A stretch of DNA of 64,000 bases from [Ruminococcus] torques ATCC 27756 (lineage in GTDB: Bacteria; Bacillota; Clostridia; Lachnospirales; Lachnospiraceae): positions 310,001 through 374,000 of the forward strand of contig NZ_DS264345.1 in NCBI RefSeq assembly GCF_000153925.1, given 5' to 3'. Shown here piece after piece: positions 1 through 8,016 of this stretch. Position numbers and translations under genes: made by a program. Position 1 is the stretch's first letter. Every line of letters begins with the position of its first letter. The notes under the pieces are model-generated. The model ran no database searches, was not told where the DNA came from, and was given only the letters and a program-made list of their open reading frames with translations.

Positions 1-2193
1 TTCTTTTTTAAATGTAACTTCTGCATAATCACGTGACGTTCCTCCCCTGTCGAGAAAATCAGAAGGATTAAGGTAAAGATGTTCTGCCAGAAGCCGGAAA
101 TCTTCGGGAGCTGTGATCGTGAACATTGACGTTGCATCTTTTTCATCTGATTGTTCGTAAGCAGCTTTATCCGGATCGGAATTGTTCTCATCTTTGGCAG
201 AAGAAAAGGATGCTAAAAGATCGTTCCATTTTTTGTTTTTCATTGAGTCGCCGCTTAAGTATAGAGTGACAGAGTCGATATCTTCTGCACGGATAAGTCT
301 TTTTATTTTGTATCCGTATTTTTCAAGACAGGAAAGTGTATTTTCATAGTCTTCGTAAATGTACAATGATCCGATCGAAAACGTCTTGTAATTGGTTTCA
401 TCTTCGGAGGAAGTTACCGGAAAAGCTGTATTGACTGCAGCATTCCATTCACGCGTTCCGTTCACCCATGAATGGAAAGGCTGATTCGTATTCGTCTCTT
501 TGTTAGGAACATGGCGGATCGTAAGGGAAAATTCTCCAATCGGAACTTCGCTTCCGAGTTTTCGGATATCTGTGTTTAATACGTCTTTTTCATATGCGCT
601 TAGAAGTTCTGTTCTTTGTTCGGCAGTCAGAAGTAATTCTTCGGGCGTTATATAAATATCCTGAAGCGAGACAGAAGATACGTTTTCTTTCTCCACATGG
701 AAGATCGGGAAAAGTTCCTTGCGGTAATCTTCTTTTTGGCAGAGCTTTGTGAATGCCTCAAGCGTTTCATTATAGGAAACACAGTAGTTTCTATAAACTT
801 TCTTCCCGCTTTCCAGTTCAAAGCAAAATGCGGCGCATATATAATTGTCGGAATCTTTATCCGTCTGCATCGATGTCTGAGAGGAGTAAAGCGTGTTTGG
901 AGTAATGCCTTTTTTCACGTTTTCGATTCCCGATTGCGCAAGATTGTATAAAACGTCAACGTCATCGGAAAGAACGAAACTTTCCCTGTCATCCTCTGAA
1001 GTATAGTCTTCGGGATACCAGAAATAGGATGCGAACGAATCGGGAAGCGTTCCGATCCGGGCAATTTTTTTTTCTTTCGGAAGGTATGTGTCATATCCGG
1101 TAAAATCAAATTGAAACACTGCAAGCAAAACGGCTACAAACCCGATGGCAATTACGGAAGAACGCCATCCTTTTAATAGCATTTTCAGATCCTGCCAGTA
1201 AATAAACTCGATTAATCCGCATAGCAGGACAATGGCGAGCATACTTAAGATAATGATCCATTTTGTGCCGGAAGCTCCGATAAATGATTTTACAAGAAGA
1301 CTGATAAACACTGCGGTCGGAATACTGATCAGTACTTTAAATACAGGCGGTGTAAATTTAAACGCAAGGGCATTTCCGGCTGATTCCGAAGGGTAAATGC
1401 GATACAGCATGATCGAGGCCGCCAAAAGAAGAACGATCAAAACAAGAGCAGCGGTGATCATAAACACATTCGAGTAAGAATTATTTTGTTCAAGCATGCG
1501 GATGAACAACGGAAATGGCGAAAGATATTCCGAAAGTTTTTCAGGTATACTGTCGTGTACGTTATAAGTTGTCTGGAAAAACGCATCTCGCAGCGACGGA
1601 AGCAGTGTCAATACGAGGCTTGGATAGACTCCGATGACAAGTGTTCCGAGGAACATCGTTACGCTTCGTCCGGTCAGCATTCCCGCAAAAATACATGTGT
1701 GATAGATCAGAAGGAATGCGAGGATTCCCGTCCCCATTGTAAGAAAACATTCTCCGGCGAGAGAAAGAGTCATAATTCCTTTTACAGCGCCGACAAGGAT
1801 CGTCAATACAGTACATACTATATATGGGATGAGAAAGAGGAACAGTCCTGCCAAATAAGAGATTGCGAACAACTGATGACGTTTGAGCGCAAGTCCGTGG
1901 TAAAAATCAAGTTTTTCTTTTTTATGCATGAACTGAAACCCGCTTATTCCGACTGCGAAAGCGAGAATTCCGATCAGTATGATGAGAAAAGCGGAATTAT
2001 ATCCGTTAATGAATCCGGAAAATGTATCCGCGAACTCTTTTAATACTTCAGGATCTTCAGAATAACTGTCAAGGTAGATCAGTGTGTAAACAGGCATTGA
2101 AAGAAATAACAGGACGCCGGAAAGGGCGGCGAGCCATCCTCTGTGCCGTATGTCCTCTCGTATAAGTTTAATATAAGAAATCTTTGATATCAT
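1..2193 (-). CDS. ABC transporter permease, large, C-terminus cut by left edge
   Basis: My reverse-strand reading is open without a stop from an ATG at 2193 to base 1, giving 731 codons with the 3' end outside the window. The N-terminal half has several hydrophobic segments (one near residues 20-40, then roughly 65-85, 110-140, 150-170, 260-280 and 300-375). It carries a cytoplasmic-looking KKEKLDFYHGLALKR loop typical of the permeases encoded with YtrA-type regulators. After about residue 375 the protein is hydrophilic and probably extracytoplasmic. The start overlaps the ATPase gene by 26 bp, so the two are translationally coupled and should form one exporter or sensor-type transporter. The substrate cannot be told; relatives often respond to cell-wall stress. 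Confident on class, not on function. Confidence 0.85.
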   Translation of the reverse strand, partial: MISKISYIKLIREDIRHRGWLAALSGVLLFLSMPVYTLIYLDSYSEDPEVLKEFADTFSGFINGYNSAFLIILIGILAFAVGISGFQFMHKKEKLDFYHGLALKRHQLFAISYLAGLFLFLIPYIVCTVLTILVGAVKGIMTLSLAGECFLTMGTGILAFLLIYHTCIFAGMLTGRSVTMFLGTLVIGVYPSLVLTLLPSLRDAFFQTTYNVHDSIPEKLSEYLSPFPLFIRMLEQNNSYSNVFMITAALVLIVLLLAASIMLYRIYPSESAGNALAFKFTPPVFKVLISIPTAVFISLLVKSFIGASGTKWIIILSMLAIVLLCGLIEFIYWQDLKMLLKGWRSSVIAIGFVAVLLAVFQFDFTGYDTYLPKEKKIARIGTLPDSFASYFWYPEDYTSEDDRESFVLSDDVDVLYNLAQSGIENVKKGITPNTLYSSQTSMQTDKDSDNYICAAFCFELESGKKVYRNYCVSYNETLEAFTKLCQKEDYRKELFPIFHVEKENVSSVSLQDIYITPEELLLTAEQRTELLSAYEKDVLNTDIRKLGSEVPIGEFSLTIRHVPNKETNTNQPFHSWVNGTREWNAAVNTAFPVTSSEDETNYKTFSIGSLYIYEDYENTLSCLEKYGYKIKRLIRAEDIDSVTLYLSGDSMKNKKWNDLLASFSSAKDENNSDPDKAAYEQSDEKDATSMFTITAPEDFRLLAEHLYLNPSDFLDRGGTSRDYAEVTFKKE

Positions 2194-3070
2194 AACCGGC
2201 TGCCTCCGTTTCGCTTATAAATATTTCTTCGAGTGTAAGCGGAAGGACTTCTGCAAAAACAGGATCATAAGTCTGTACCGCAGAAAGAATATCTGAGTGG
2301 CTTCCGCGAAGTGTGAGCGTAAGTAAAGAACCGGAACGCTCCATTTTTAATATCTTTATAGAAGACAGAAACTGCTGTTCTTTATGTGGATCTGAAATGA
2401 CACACTGCAGTTTGCAGACGGAACACTTTATCTGATCCAGACTTTGGGTAAGCAGAAGCTGTCCCTGATGCAAAAGTCCGATGCTGTCGCAGAAGTCTTC
2501 TAACTCCCGCAGATTATGAGAAGAAATGATCGGTGTGAAATCCCGATTCAATATCTCTGCGGCAAAAAGACTTTTAACAGCCTGGCGAACGACCGGATCA
2601 AGTCCGTCGAACGTTTCGTCACAGAGGAGATATTTTGTTCCTGAACAAAGACCGAGCAAAATGGAAACTTGCTTTTTCATACCTTTTGAAAAGCTGCTGA
2701 TCTTTCGTTTTGGATCAAGATTAAATCTGTCTGTAAGAGAGTCAAACAGTTTTCTGTTAAACGACGGGTAACAGAGCATGTAATAATTTCTCATCTGTTG
2801 GATATCTGCATTCGGAAAGAAGTAAGGGGTGTCCGATAAAAAGCAGATCTGTGATTTTACGGAAGGATTTTCAAAAACAGATTCTCCGTCAATGAGAACT
2901 TCTCCTTCGTCCGGTTTGAGAATACCGGATATCATACGCAGAAGCGTACTTTTTCCGGCTCCGTTTGATCCGATCAGTCCGAATACCATACCGTCCGGGA
3001 TAGTAGCGGTGATGTGGTCGGAAGCATGGATCATCTGAAATGTTTTATCAAGCGTTTTTAACTCGATCAT
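2168..3070 (-). CDS. ABC transporter ATP-binding protein (YtrB-like)
   Basis: This is a 300-residue nucleotide-binding subunit that should power the adjacent permease. Walker A is GSNGAGKST, the signature region reads SFSKGMKKQ instead of canonical LSGGQ (common in this subfamily), and Walker B is YLLCDETFDGLDP. A switch histidine is present in ISSHNLRELE. The start at 3070 is chosen over an in-frame upstream codon because GAAAGGAGG lies 6 bases before it. It overlaps the 3' end of the GntR regulator gene by 23 bp and the permease start by 26 bp, so all three genes form a tightly coupled operon. The substrate is unknown. Confidence 0.92.
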   Translation of the reverse strand: MIELKTLDKTFQMIHASDHITATIPDGMVFGLIGSNGAGKSTLLRMISGILKPDEGEVLIDGESVFENPSVKSQICFLSDTPYFFPNADIQQMRNYYMLCYPSFNRKLFDSLTDRFNLDPKRKISSFSKGMKKQVSILLGLCSGTKYLLCDETFDGLDPVVRQAVKSLFAAEILNRDFTPIISSHNLRELEDFCDSIGLLHQGQLLLTQSLDQIKCSVCKLQCVISDPHKEQQFLSSIKILKMERSGSLLTLTLRGSHSDILSAVQTYDPVFAEVLPLTLEEIFISETEAAGYDIKDFLY

Positions 3071-3440
3071 GAGAATCCTCCTTTCGATAGATCCGGTCAA
3101 CAAGCTGCGTGAATTCTGCGCGCTTTACTCCGAGTTCTTTTCCGTTTGCGATAAGGCGAGAAACGTTCTCGAGAAGTGTTTTCTTTGTCTGTTCAACGAG
3201 AAGCGTCGTATCGGAAACGAAATTTCCGCGTCCTTTTACCGGATAAATATAGCGTTCCTGTTCCAAAAGCGAATACGCTTTCTGTATCGTATTCGGATTG
3301 ATGGAAAGATCCATTGCGAGGGAACGAACGGAAGGCATCTGCGAATCGGGTGGAAGCGCGCCTTTTAAGATGAGCGTCTGAAATCTTTTAGCAATCTGTT
3401 CATATAAAGGCAGTTTGCTTTGATAGTCAATCGTAATCAT
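3048..3440 (-). CDS. GntR-family regulator, YtrA subfamily
   Basis: This 130-residue protein is a typical short YtrA-type GntR repressor. It has an N-terminal winged helix (residues about 10-75, with LPLYEQIAKRFQTLI, MPSVRSLAMDLSINPNTIQKAY and GRGNFVS) followed by only a short helical tail of about 45 residues rather than a large effector domain. It is the first gene of the operon with the ABC ATPase and permease, as in ytr-type operons, where the regulator represses its own operon. An inverted repeat fitting a YtrA operator lies 30 bp upstream. The ATG at 3440 follows an AAGGAAGGG ribosome binding site. Confidence 0.92.
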   Translation of the reverse strand: MITIDYQSKLPLYEQIAKRFQTLILKGALPPDSQMPSVRSLAMDLSINPNTIQKAYSLLEQERYIYPVKGRGNFVSDTTLLVEQTKKTLLENVSRLIANGKELGVKRAEFTQLVDRIYRKEDSHDRVKNA

Positions 3441-3469
3441 AATTGTCCCTTCCTTAAAATGAGTGTATT

Positions 3470-3496
3470 AAGTGTATTATTTAATGTAGTACACTT
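3470..3496 (-). promoter_or_regulatory. YtrA-type operator
   Basis: The arms AAGTGTA (3470-3476) and TACACTT (3490-3496) form an inverted repeat with a 13-base spacer. This is the arrangement AGTGTA-N13-TACACT that I recall for Bacillus subtilis YtrA. It lies directly upstream of the GntR gene. A second AGTGTA half-site overlaps at 3462-3467. The function as a repressor site is inferred from pattern and context. Confidence 0.7.
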
Positions 3497-3556
3497 ATCG
3501 TAACACAGAAAGGAGCAAATGTCTATACAAAGTAAGAATTGTTGCAAATATGAAGC

Positions 3557-3585
3557 TTGTACAATGAAACGAATAGTGCTATGAT
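3557..3585 (+). promoter_or_regulatory. Promoter of the folate operon
   Basis: TTGTAC at 3557-3562 and TATGAT at 3580-3585 are separated by 17 bases. The -10 is preceded by TGC, forming an extended -10. It is 31 bases upstream of folC and divergent from the GntR operon. Confidence 0.65.
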
Positions 3586-3615
3586 AAGTCTGCTCGGCAA
3601 AAAGCAGGGCGGAAA

Positions 3616-4953
3616 ATGAAATTGATTCAGGAAAGGAACAAAAGTGTGACCTATAAAGAAGCGAGGGTATATTTAGATGAATTGTCTAAATACGGAAGTG
3701 TACTTGGCTTAGATGCAATTCGAGGTCTGCTGCGTGAACTTGGGAATCCTCAGGATGATTTAAGGTTCATACATATCGCAGGAACGAATGGAAAGGGATC
3801 TGTGCTTGCCTACACTTCCACAATATTAAGTGAAGCAGGATACAGGATCGGGCGTTATGTATCACCGACAGTTGTCTCATACCGTGAGAGGATACAAGTT
3901 GACGGAGAAATGATATCAAAGCATGCTTTTGCAGAAGAGACAGAAAAAGTTCAGGATGCTATCGTTCGGTTAAAGGAAGCGGGAAAACAGCTTCCGACAG
4001 TCTTTGAGGCTGAAACGGCGATAGCATTTTTATATTATAAAAGAATGAAGTGCGATTTTGTCGTTTTAGAATCAGGGCTGGGAGGGATGGAAGACGCTAC
4101 GAATGTTGTGAAAAATACAGTCTGCGCCGTGTTTTCGCCGATCAGTATGGATCACATCGGTGTGATCGGCAATACACTTTCCGAGATCGCCGAAAATAAG
4201 GCGGGGATCATAAAACCGGGATGCATCGTTGTATCAGCGCCCCAGAAGCAGGAAGTAAGAGAAATTTTAGAACAAAAAGCAAGACAGTTTGGCTGTCCGA
4301 TTATTTATGCAGAGCCGGAAAAAGCAGTTGTCTTGGAAGAAGATTATCGCGGGATGCGGTTTTCTTATAAAGATTCCGAAAATATAAGCATCCGTCTTTC
4401 GGGAAAATATCAGCTCATAAACGCTGTTACCGCATGGGAGGCAGTACATGTTCCGGGGCTGCTGAAAAAAGAGGAAAAGAGAGCGGTCGAGACGGGTTTT
4501 TTCGATACAGAATGGTTCGGAAGGTTTACATGTATTTCGGAGTGGCCTGTATTTCTCGTAGACGGAGCGCACAATGAAGATGCGGCAAAAAGACTACGGG
4601 AATCAATAGAAGCGTATTTCCCGGGGAGGAAGCTTATTTACATAATGGGTGTGTTTCAAGATAAAGAATATGAAAAGATCATCCGTTTGACGATTCCGTA
4701 TGCAAAATGCGTATATACGGTCGATCTTCCGAATAAAGAACGTACGCTAAGCGCGCAGAAACTAAAAGAAGCTGTTGAAGCACAGTCTGAATATGTGCCC
4801 GCGTATGCTGTCGGCGAGATTAAGCAGGCGGTAAAAGAAGCGCTGGAAAACGCAGACGAAGACGACGTGATCCTTGCGTTTGGCTCTTTGTCCTATTTGG
4901 GAAAAGTAAAGGAAGCGGTTGAAAAAGAACAGGATAAGCGACAGATGTATTGA
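3616..4953 (+). CDS. folC: Bifunctional folylpolyglutamate synthase / dihydrofolate synthase
   Basis: FolC adds glutamate to dihydropteroate and then to folates, using ATP. The 445-residue length is normal. The P-loop reads HIAGTNGKGSV near residue 55, followed by the Mur-ligase-type signature ESGLGGMEDATN near 155 and ISMDHIGVIGNT near 175. The C-terminal domain has LVDGAHNEDAA near 317. The start is uncertain: the ATG at 3616 has only a weak GGCGG site, while an in-frame GTG at 3646 has AGGAAAGG nine bases before it and would begin VTYKEA, closer to other FolC N-termini. It is the first gene of a five-gene folate operon. Confidence 0.93.
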   Translation: MKLIQERNKSVTYKEARVYLDELSKYGSVLGLDAIRGLLRELGNPQDDLRFIHIAGTNGKGSVLAYTSTILSEAGYRIGRYVSPTVVSYRERIQVDGEMISKHAFAEETEKVQDAIVRLKEAGKQLPTVFEAETAIAFLYYKRMKCDFVVLESGLGGMEDATNVVKNTVCAVFSPISMDHIGVIGNTLSEIAENKAGIIKPGCIVVSAPQKQEVREILEQKARQFGCPIIYAEPEKAVVLEEDYRGMRFSYKDSENISIRLSGKYQLINAVTAWEAVHVPGLLKKEEKRAVETGFFDTEWFGRFTCISEWPVFLVDGAHNEDAAKRLRESIEAYFPGRKLIYIMGVFQDKEYEKIIRLTIPYAKCVYTVDLPNKERTLSAQKLKEAVEAQSEYVPAYAVGEIKQAVKEALENADEDDVILAFGSLSYLGKVKEAVEKEQDKRQMY

Positions 4954-4977
4954 TAGAAAAAGATAAAGGATGAAAAG

Positions 4978-5538
4978 ATGATAGATCAGGAAAAAGTAAA
5001 GAAAGCAGTCAGATTATTATTGGAAGGGATCGGAGAAGACGCCGACAGAGAAGGCTTGATCGAAACACCGGATAGGATCGCCAGAATGTGCGAGGAAATA
5101 TACGGAGGTTACGAAGAAGATGCAAAAGAGCATCTTTGTAAGACGTTTCATGTGGAAAACAGCGATATGGTCGTAGAAAAAGATATTACGTTCTATTCCA
5201 TGTGCGAGCATCACCTTCTTCCTTTTTACGGCAAAGCGCACATTGCGTATATTCCGGACGGAAAAGTTGCGGGGCTTAGCAAGCTGGCGAGAACGGTAGA
5301 GGGGTTTGCAAGAAGGCTTCAGCTTCAAGAACAGCTTACGGGTCAGATTGCAGATGCGCTGATGAACGAACTGAAGGCGAAAGGCGCGGCGGTTGTGATC
5401 GAGGCAGAACATATGTGTATGACGATGAGAGGAATAAAAAAACCGGGCAGCAGGACGGTGACATTTGCAAAAAGAGGGCTGTTTGAGACAGATCCGGCTT
5501 TGGAAGAACGTTTTTTCAGAATGCTTGAAAGAGGGTAG
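4978..5538 (+). CDS. folE: GTP cyclohydrolase I
   Basis: FolE converts GTP to 7,8-dihydroneopterin triphosphate, the first step of pterin synthesis. The 186-residue protein has the family signatures ETPDRIARM, the zinc-binding [12 protein letters not shown] segment near residues 77-88, [20 protein letters not shown], and the second zinc cysteine in [10 protein letters not shown] near residue 146. It lies 24 bp after folC and ends in TAG. The gene order with folC, folP and folBK makes a dedicated folate operon and supports the assignment. Confidence 0.97.
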   Translation: MIDQEKVKKAVRLLLEGIGEDADREGLIETPDRIARMCEEIYGGYEEDAKEHLCKTFHVENSDMVVEKDITFYSMCEHHLLPFYGKAHIAYIPDGKVAGLSKLARTVEGFARRLQLQEQLTGQIADALMNELKAKGAAVVIEAEHMCMTMRGIKKPGSRTVTFAKRGLFETDPALEERFFRMLERG

Positions 5539-5574
5539 ACCGGACGCGGGAAACTGACCGGTAAAGGAGGAAAA

Positions 5575-6066
5575 ATGGACAGAGTAAATGCAGTGATTTG
5601 CCATCCGCTGTATTTGGAATACTATCATAGGCTGGAGCGCGCGGAAAAGGAACGTATTTTTTGCAGGCATCAGATGTCGCATCTGTTGGATGTGGCAAGA
5701 ATAGCATATATCCGCAATTTAGAGAAGGAATACGGTTTTCGTAAAGATGTAATTTATGCCGCCGCGGTTTTGCACGATATAGGAAAAGCGCTTCAATATG
5801 AAGAAAAAGTTCCCCATGAGATTGCGGGAGAGCGGATCGCCGGGGAAATACTGGATACACTTCCAAAAGAAACGGGATTTTCTGAGGAAGAAAAAAGAAC
5901 GATAAAAAATGCGGTGCGCGGACACAGACGGCTTCGTGACGGGGCGGACACATTGGAAAAGCTTTTGTATGAAGCGGACAAAGCGTCGAGGCTGTGTCTT
6001 TCATGTCCGGCAAACCGGGAATGTAACTGGAGTGAAGAGAAGAAAAATATGGAGATAAAAATATGA
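5575..6066 (+). CDS. HD-domain phosphohydrolase in the folate operon
   Basis: This 163-residue protein has an HD metal-binding domain: H in CRHQMSHLLDVARIA, then AAVLHDIGKAL near residue 62, a conserved histidine in AVRGHRRL, and an aspartate in LLYEADKASRL. A short C-terminal cysteine pair (CLSCPANREC) could bind metal. It has an AAAGGAGG ribosome binding site and its stop overlaps the folP start (ATGA). Between folE and folP it could supply the missing dihydroneopterin triphosphate phosphatase step, but that is inference from position only; HD proteins cleave many phosphate esters and nucleotides. Confidence 0.85.
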   Translation: MDRVNAVICHPLYLEYYHRLERAEKERIFCRHQMSHLLDVARIAYIRNLEKEYGFRKDVIYAAAVLHDIGKALQYEEKVPHEIAGERIAGEILDTLPKETGFSEEEKRTIKNAVRGHRRLRDGADTLEKLLYEADKASRLCLSCPANRECNWSEEKKNMEIKI

Positions 6067-6878
6067 TCATAGGCAGAAGAGAATTTGACACAGAACACAA
6101 TACATATATTATGGGCATCTTAAATGTAACTCCGGATTCTTTTTCGGATGGAGGACGTTTTGATAAGATGGATGCAGCCCTTCTTCATGCAGAAAAGATG
6201 ATAAAAGAAGGAGCGGATATTTTAGATGTCGGCGGTGAGTCTACCCGTCCGGGACATGTTCAGATTACGGACGAAGAAGAGATCGCGCGCGTCGTTCCGG
6301 TCATTGAAAAACTGAAAAAGGAATTTGACGTACCGATCTCTATTGATACATATAAAAGCGCGGTGGCTGAAGCTGCGGTTTGTGCGGGGGCAGATCTTGT
6401 AAATGATATATGGGGATTAAAATATGACGAGAAAATGGCAGATGTGATCGCGAAACATGACGTTGCATGCTGTCTGATGCATAATCGGAACGAGGCGGTA
6501 TACGATAGTTTTCTTTTTGATTTTATGAAAGATATGAAAGAGTGCGTTAAAATTGCAGATAAAGCAGGAATTGCACGGGATAAGATCATCCTTGATCCGG
6601 GAGTCGGTTTTGGAAAGACATATGAAATGAATCTGGAGATCATACAGAAACTGGAGATCATGCATGAATTTAAATTACCGATCCTTCTTGGAACGTCACG
6701 CAAATCTGTGATCGGTCTTACATTAGATCTTCCGGCAGACGAGCGGGAAGAAGGAACGCTTGTGACAACGGTTTATGCGGTGCAGAAACGATGTGCGTTT
6801 GTCCGTGTTCATGACGTAGAGAAGAATAAAAGAGCGATACTTATGACGCAGGCGCTCATGCGGGAACATGAAGTGTAA
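6063..6878 (+). CDS. folP: Dihydropteroate synthase
   Basis: FolP condenses hydroxymethyldihydropterin pyrophosphate with para-aminobenzoate and is the sulfonamide target. The 271-residue barrel shows all main signatures: MGILNVTPDSFSDGG near residue 17, DVGGESTRPG near 58, the SIDTYKSAVA segment, NDIWGLKYD, DPGVGFGKT near 178, LLGTSRKS near 213 and the C-terminal RVHDV. It starts by a 4-bp overlap with the HD gene, so the two are coupled. A hairpin follows before folBK. Confidence 0.97.
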   Translation: MIIGRREFDTEHNTYIMGILNVTPDSFSDGGRFDKMDAALLHAEKMIKEGADILDVGGESTRPGHVQITDEEEIARVVPVIEKLKKEFDVPISIDTYKSAVAEAAVCAGADLVNDIWGLKYDEKMADVIAKHDVACCLMHNRNEAVYDSFLFDFMKDMKECVKIADKAGIARDKIILDPGVGFGKTYEMNLEIIQKLEIMHEFKLPILLGTSRKSVIGLTLDLPADEREEGTLVTTVYAVQKRCAFVRVHDVEKNKRAILMTQALMREHEV

Positions 6879-6897
6879 TCAGGACTGTAAAACAGGC

Positions 6898-6928
6898 AAG
6901 CGAAGCTGTCGGACTGACTGCTTCGCTT
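6898..6928 (+). other. Intercistronic hairpin between folP and folBK
   Basis: AAGCGAAGC (6898-6906) and GCTTCGCTT (6920-6928) form a perfect 9-bp stem with a 13-base loop. There is no clear T-run after it, so it is more likely a partial terminator or mRNA-stability element than a full operon end. Confidence 0.5.
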
Positions 6929-6998
6929 TCGTATAGTTAAGGTGAAGAAAGAGTTGTCATACAGAAAAATGTACGGTAAGGAGGAAGGAAGACAGAAA

Positions 6999-7841
6999 AT
7001 GAAAAAAGATTATGATGAGATCAGAATAGAAGATCTGGAAGTATTTGCGAATCACGGTGTATTTCCGGAGGAAAATGTGTTGGGACAAAAGTTTCTAGTC
7101 TCGGCAGTTCTTTACACCGACACACGAAGGGCGGGACTTACGGATGATCTAAGCGCTTCTATTCATTATGGGGAAGTGAGCGCTTTTATAGACCGCTACT
7201 TGCGGGAGCATACATTTCAATTATTGGAGAGGGCGGCAGAAGCGCTTGCAGAAGAACTTTTGCTGCATACAGCCGGACTAGAGAAGATCAGACTGGAGAT
7301 CAAGAAACCGTGGGCTCCGGTGCGCCTTCCGCTGAAAACGGTCAGCGTTGTGATCGAGCGGCAATGGCATACCGCATATATTGCACTTGGATCTAACATG
7401 GGAGACAGAGAAAAATATATTACAGATGCAGTTGAAGCACTTGGCGCTTTAAAAGGATGCGTTGTCGAAAAATGCTCTTCTTTTATCGAAACGCCTCCGT
7501 ATGGGGTGACAGATCAGGATGATTTTCTGAACGGATGTCTGAAATTAAGAACCTTGTTTTATCCGAAAGAACTGTTAAGAGAATTAAATAGGATTGAAAT
7601 GGAGGCGGGAAGAGAACGGATCGTTCACTGGGGTCCGAGAACGCTTGATTTGGACATTATTTTGTATGATGATCTCGTATATGAAGGAGACGAGTTGTGC
7701 ATCCCTCATGTGGAAATGCACAAGAGAGATTTTGTGCTGCGGCCTCTTTTTGAGATCGCGCCGTATGTGCGCCATCCGGCGTATGGAAAAACAGTGGCTG
7801 AGATGTTGGAAGAAGTGAGAGAAAATGCTCAAAAAGAATAA
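6999..7841 (+). CDS. folK: FolB-FolK fusion: dihydroneopterin aldolase / HPPK
   Basis: The protein is a natural fusion. Residues about 1-115 are dihydroneopterin aldolase (IRIEDLEVFANHGVFPEE, then LLERAAEALAEELL). Residues about 120-280 are 6-hydroxymethyl-7,8-dihydropterin pyrophosphokinase (AYIALGSNMGDRE, SSFIETPPYGVTDQDDFLNG, and WGPRTLDLDIILYDD with HVEMHKRDFVLRPL). It therefore catalyses two consecutive steps before FolP. I prefer the ATG at 6999, which follows GGAAGG and begins MKKDYDEIRIEDL; upstream in-frame GTG 6942 and ATG 6969 give an extra, non-family N-terminus. It is the last gene of the folate operon. Confidence 0.95.
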   Translation: MKKDYDEIRIEDLEVFANHGVFPEENVLGQKFLVSAVLYTDTRRAGLTDDLSASIHYGEVSAFIDRYLREHTFQLLERAAEALAEELLLHTAGLEKIRLEIKKPWAPVRLPLKTVSVVIERQWHTAYIALGSNMGDREKYITDAVEALGALKGCVVEKCSSFIETPPYGVTDQDDFLNGCLKLRTLFYPKELLRELNRIEMEAGRERIVHWGPRTLDLDIILYDDLVYEGDELCIPHVEMHKRDFVLRPLFEIAPYVRHPAYGKTVAEMLEEVRENAQKE

Positions 7842-7930
7842 TAAAATACAAAAAAACAAAGAAAAAACGACGGGGAAAAGTAAGGGAGATAAGAAATAGA
7901 CAAAAAAACGCTAAAAATATGAATAATACA

Positions 7931-7958
7931 TTGTAAAAAATTGGTAATTTGCTATAAT
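7931..7958 (+). promoter_or_regulatory. Promoter of the GH101 gene
   Basis: TTGTAA (7931-7936) and a perfect TATAAT (7953-7958) are 16 bases apart, with TGC immediately before the -10. The 5' leader to the ATG at 8017 is about 50 bases. The rest of 7842-8016 is AT-rich with nothing else recognised. Confidence 0.7.
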
Positions 7959-8016
7959 GGAGGATGTGATATATTGGCTGAAATATAAAATCAGCCTGAA
8001 GGGAAGGAGAAAAGGT

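Noticed and set aside
1486-2043. 185-residue rightward open frame
   Set aside because: It lies antisense to the ABC permease, whose minus-strand frame is open over the whole region with clear transmembrane segments and operon coupling.
5516-6118. 200-residue leftward open frame across folE and the HD gene
   Set aside because: Antisense to two conserved folate-operon genes and overlaps several other shadow frames.
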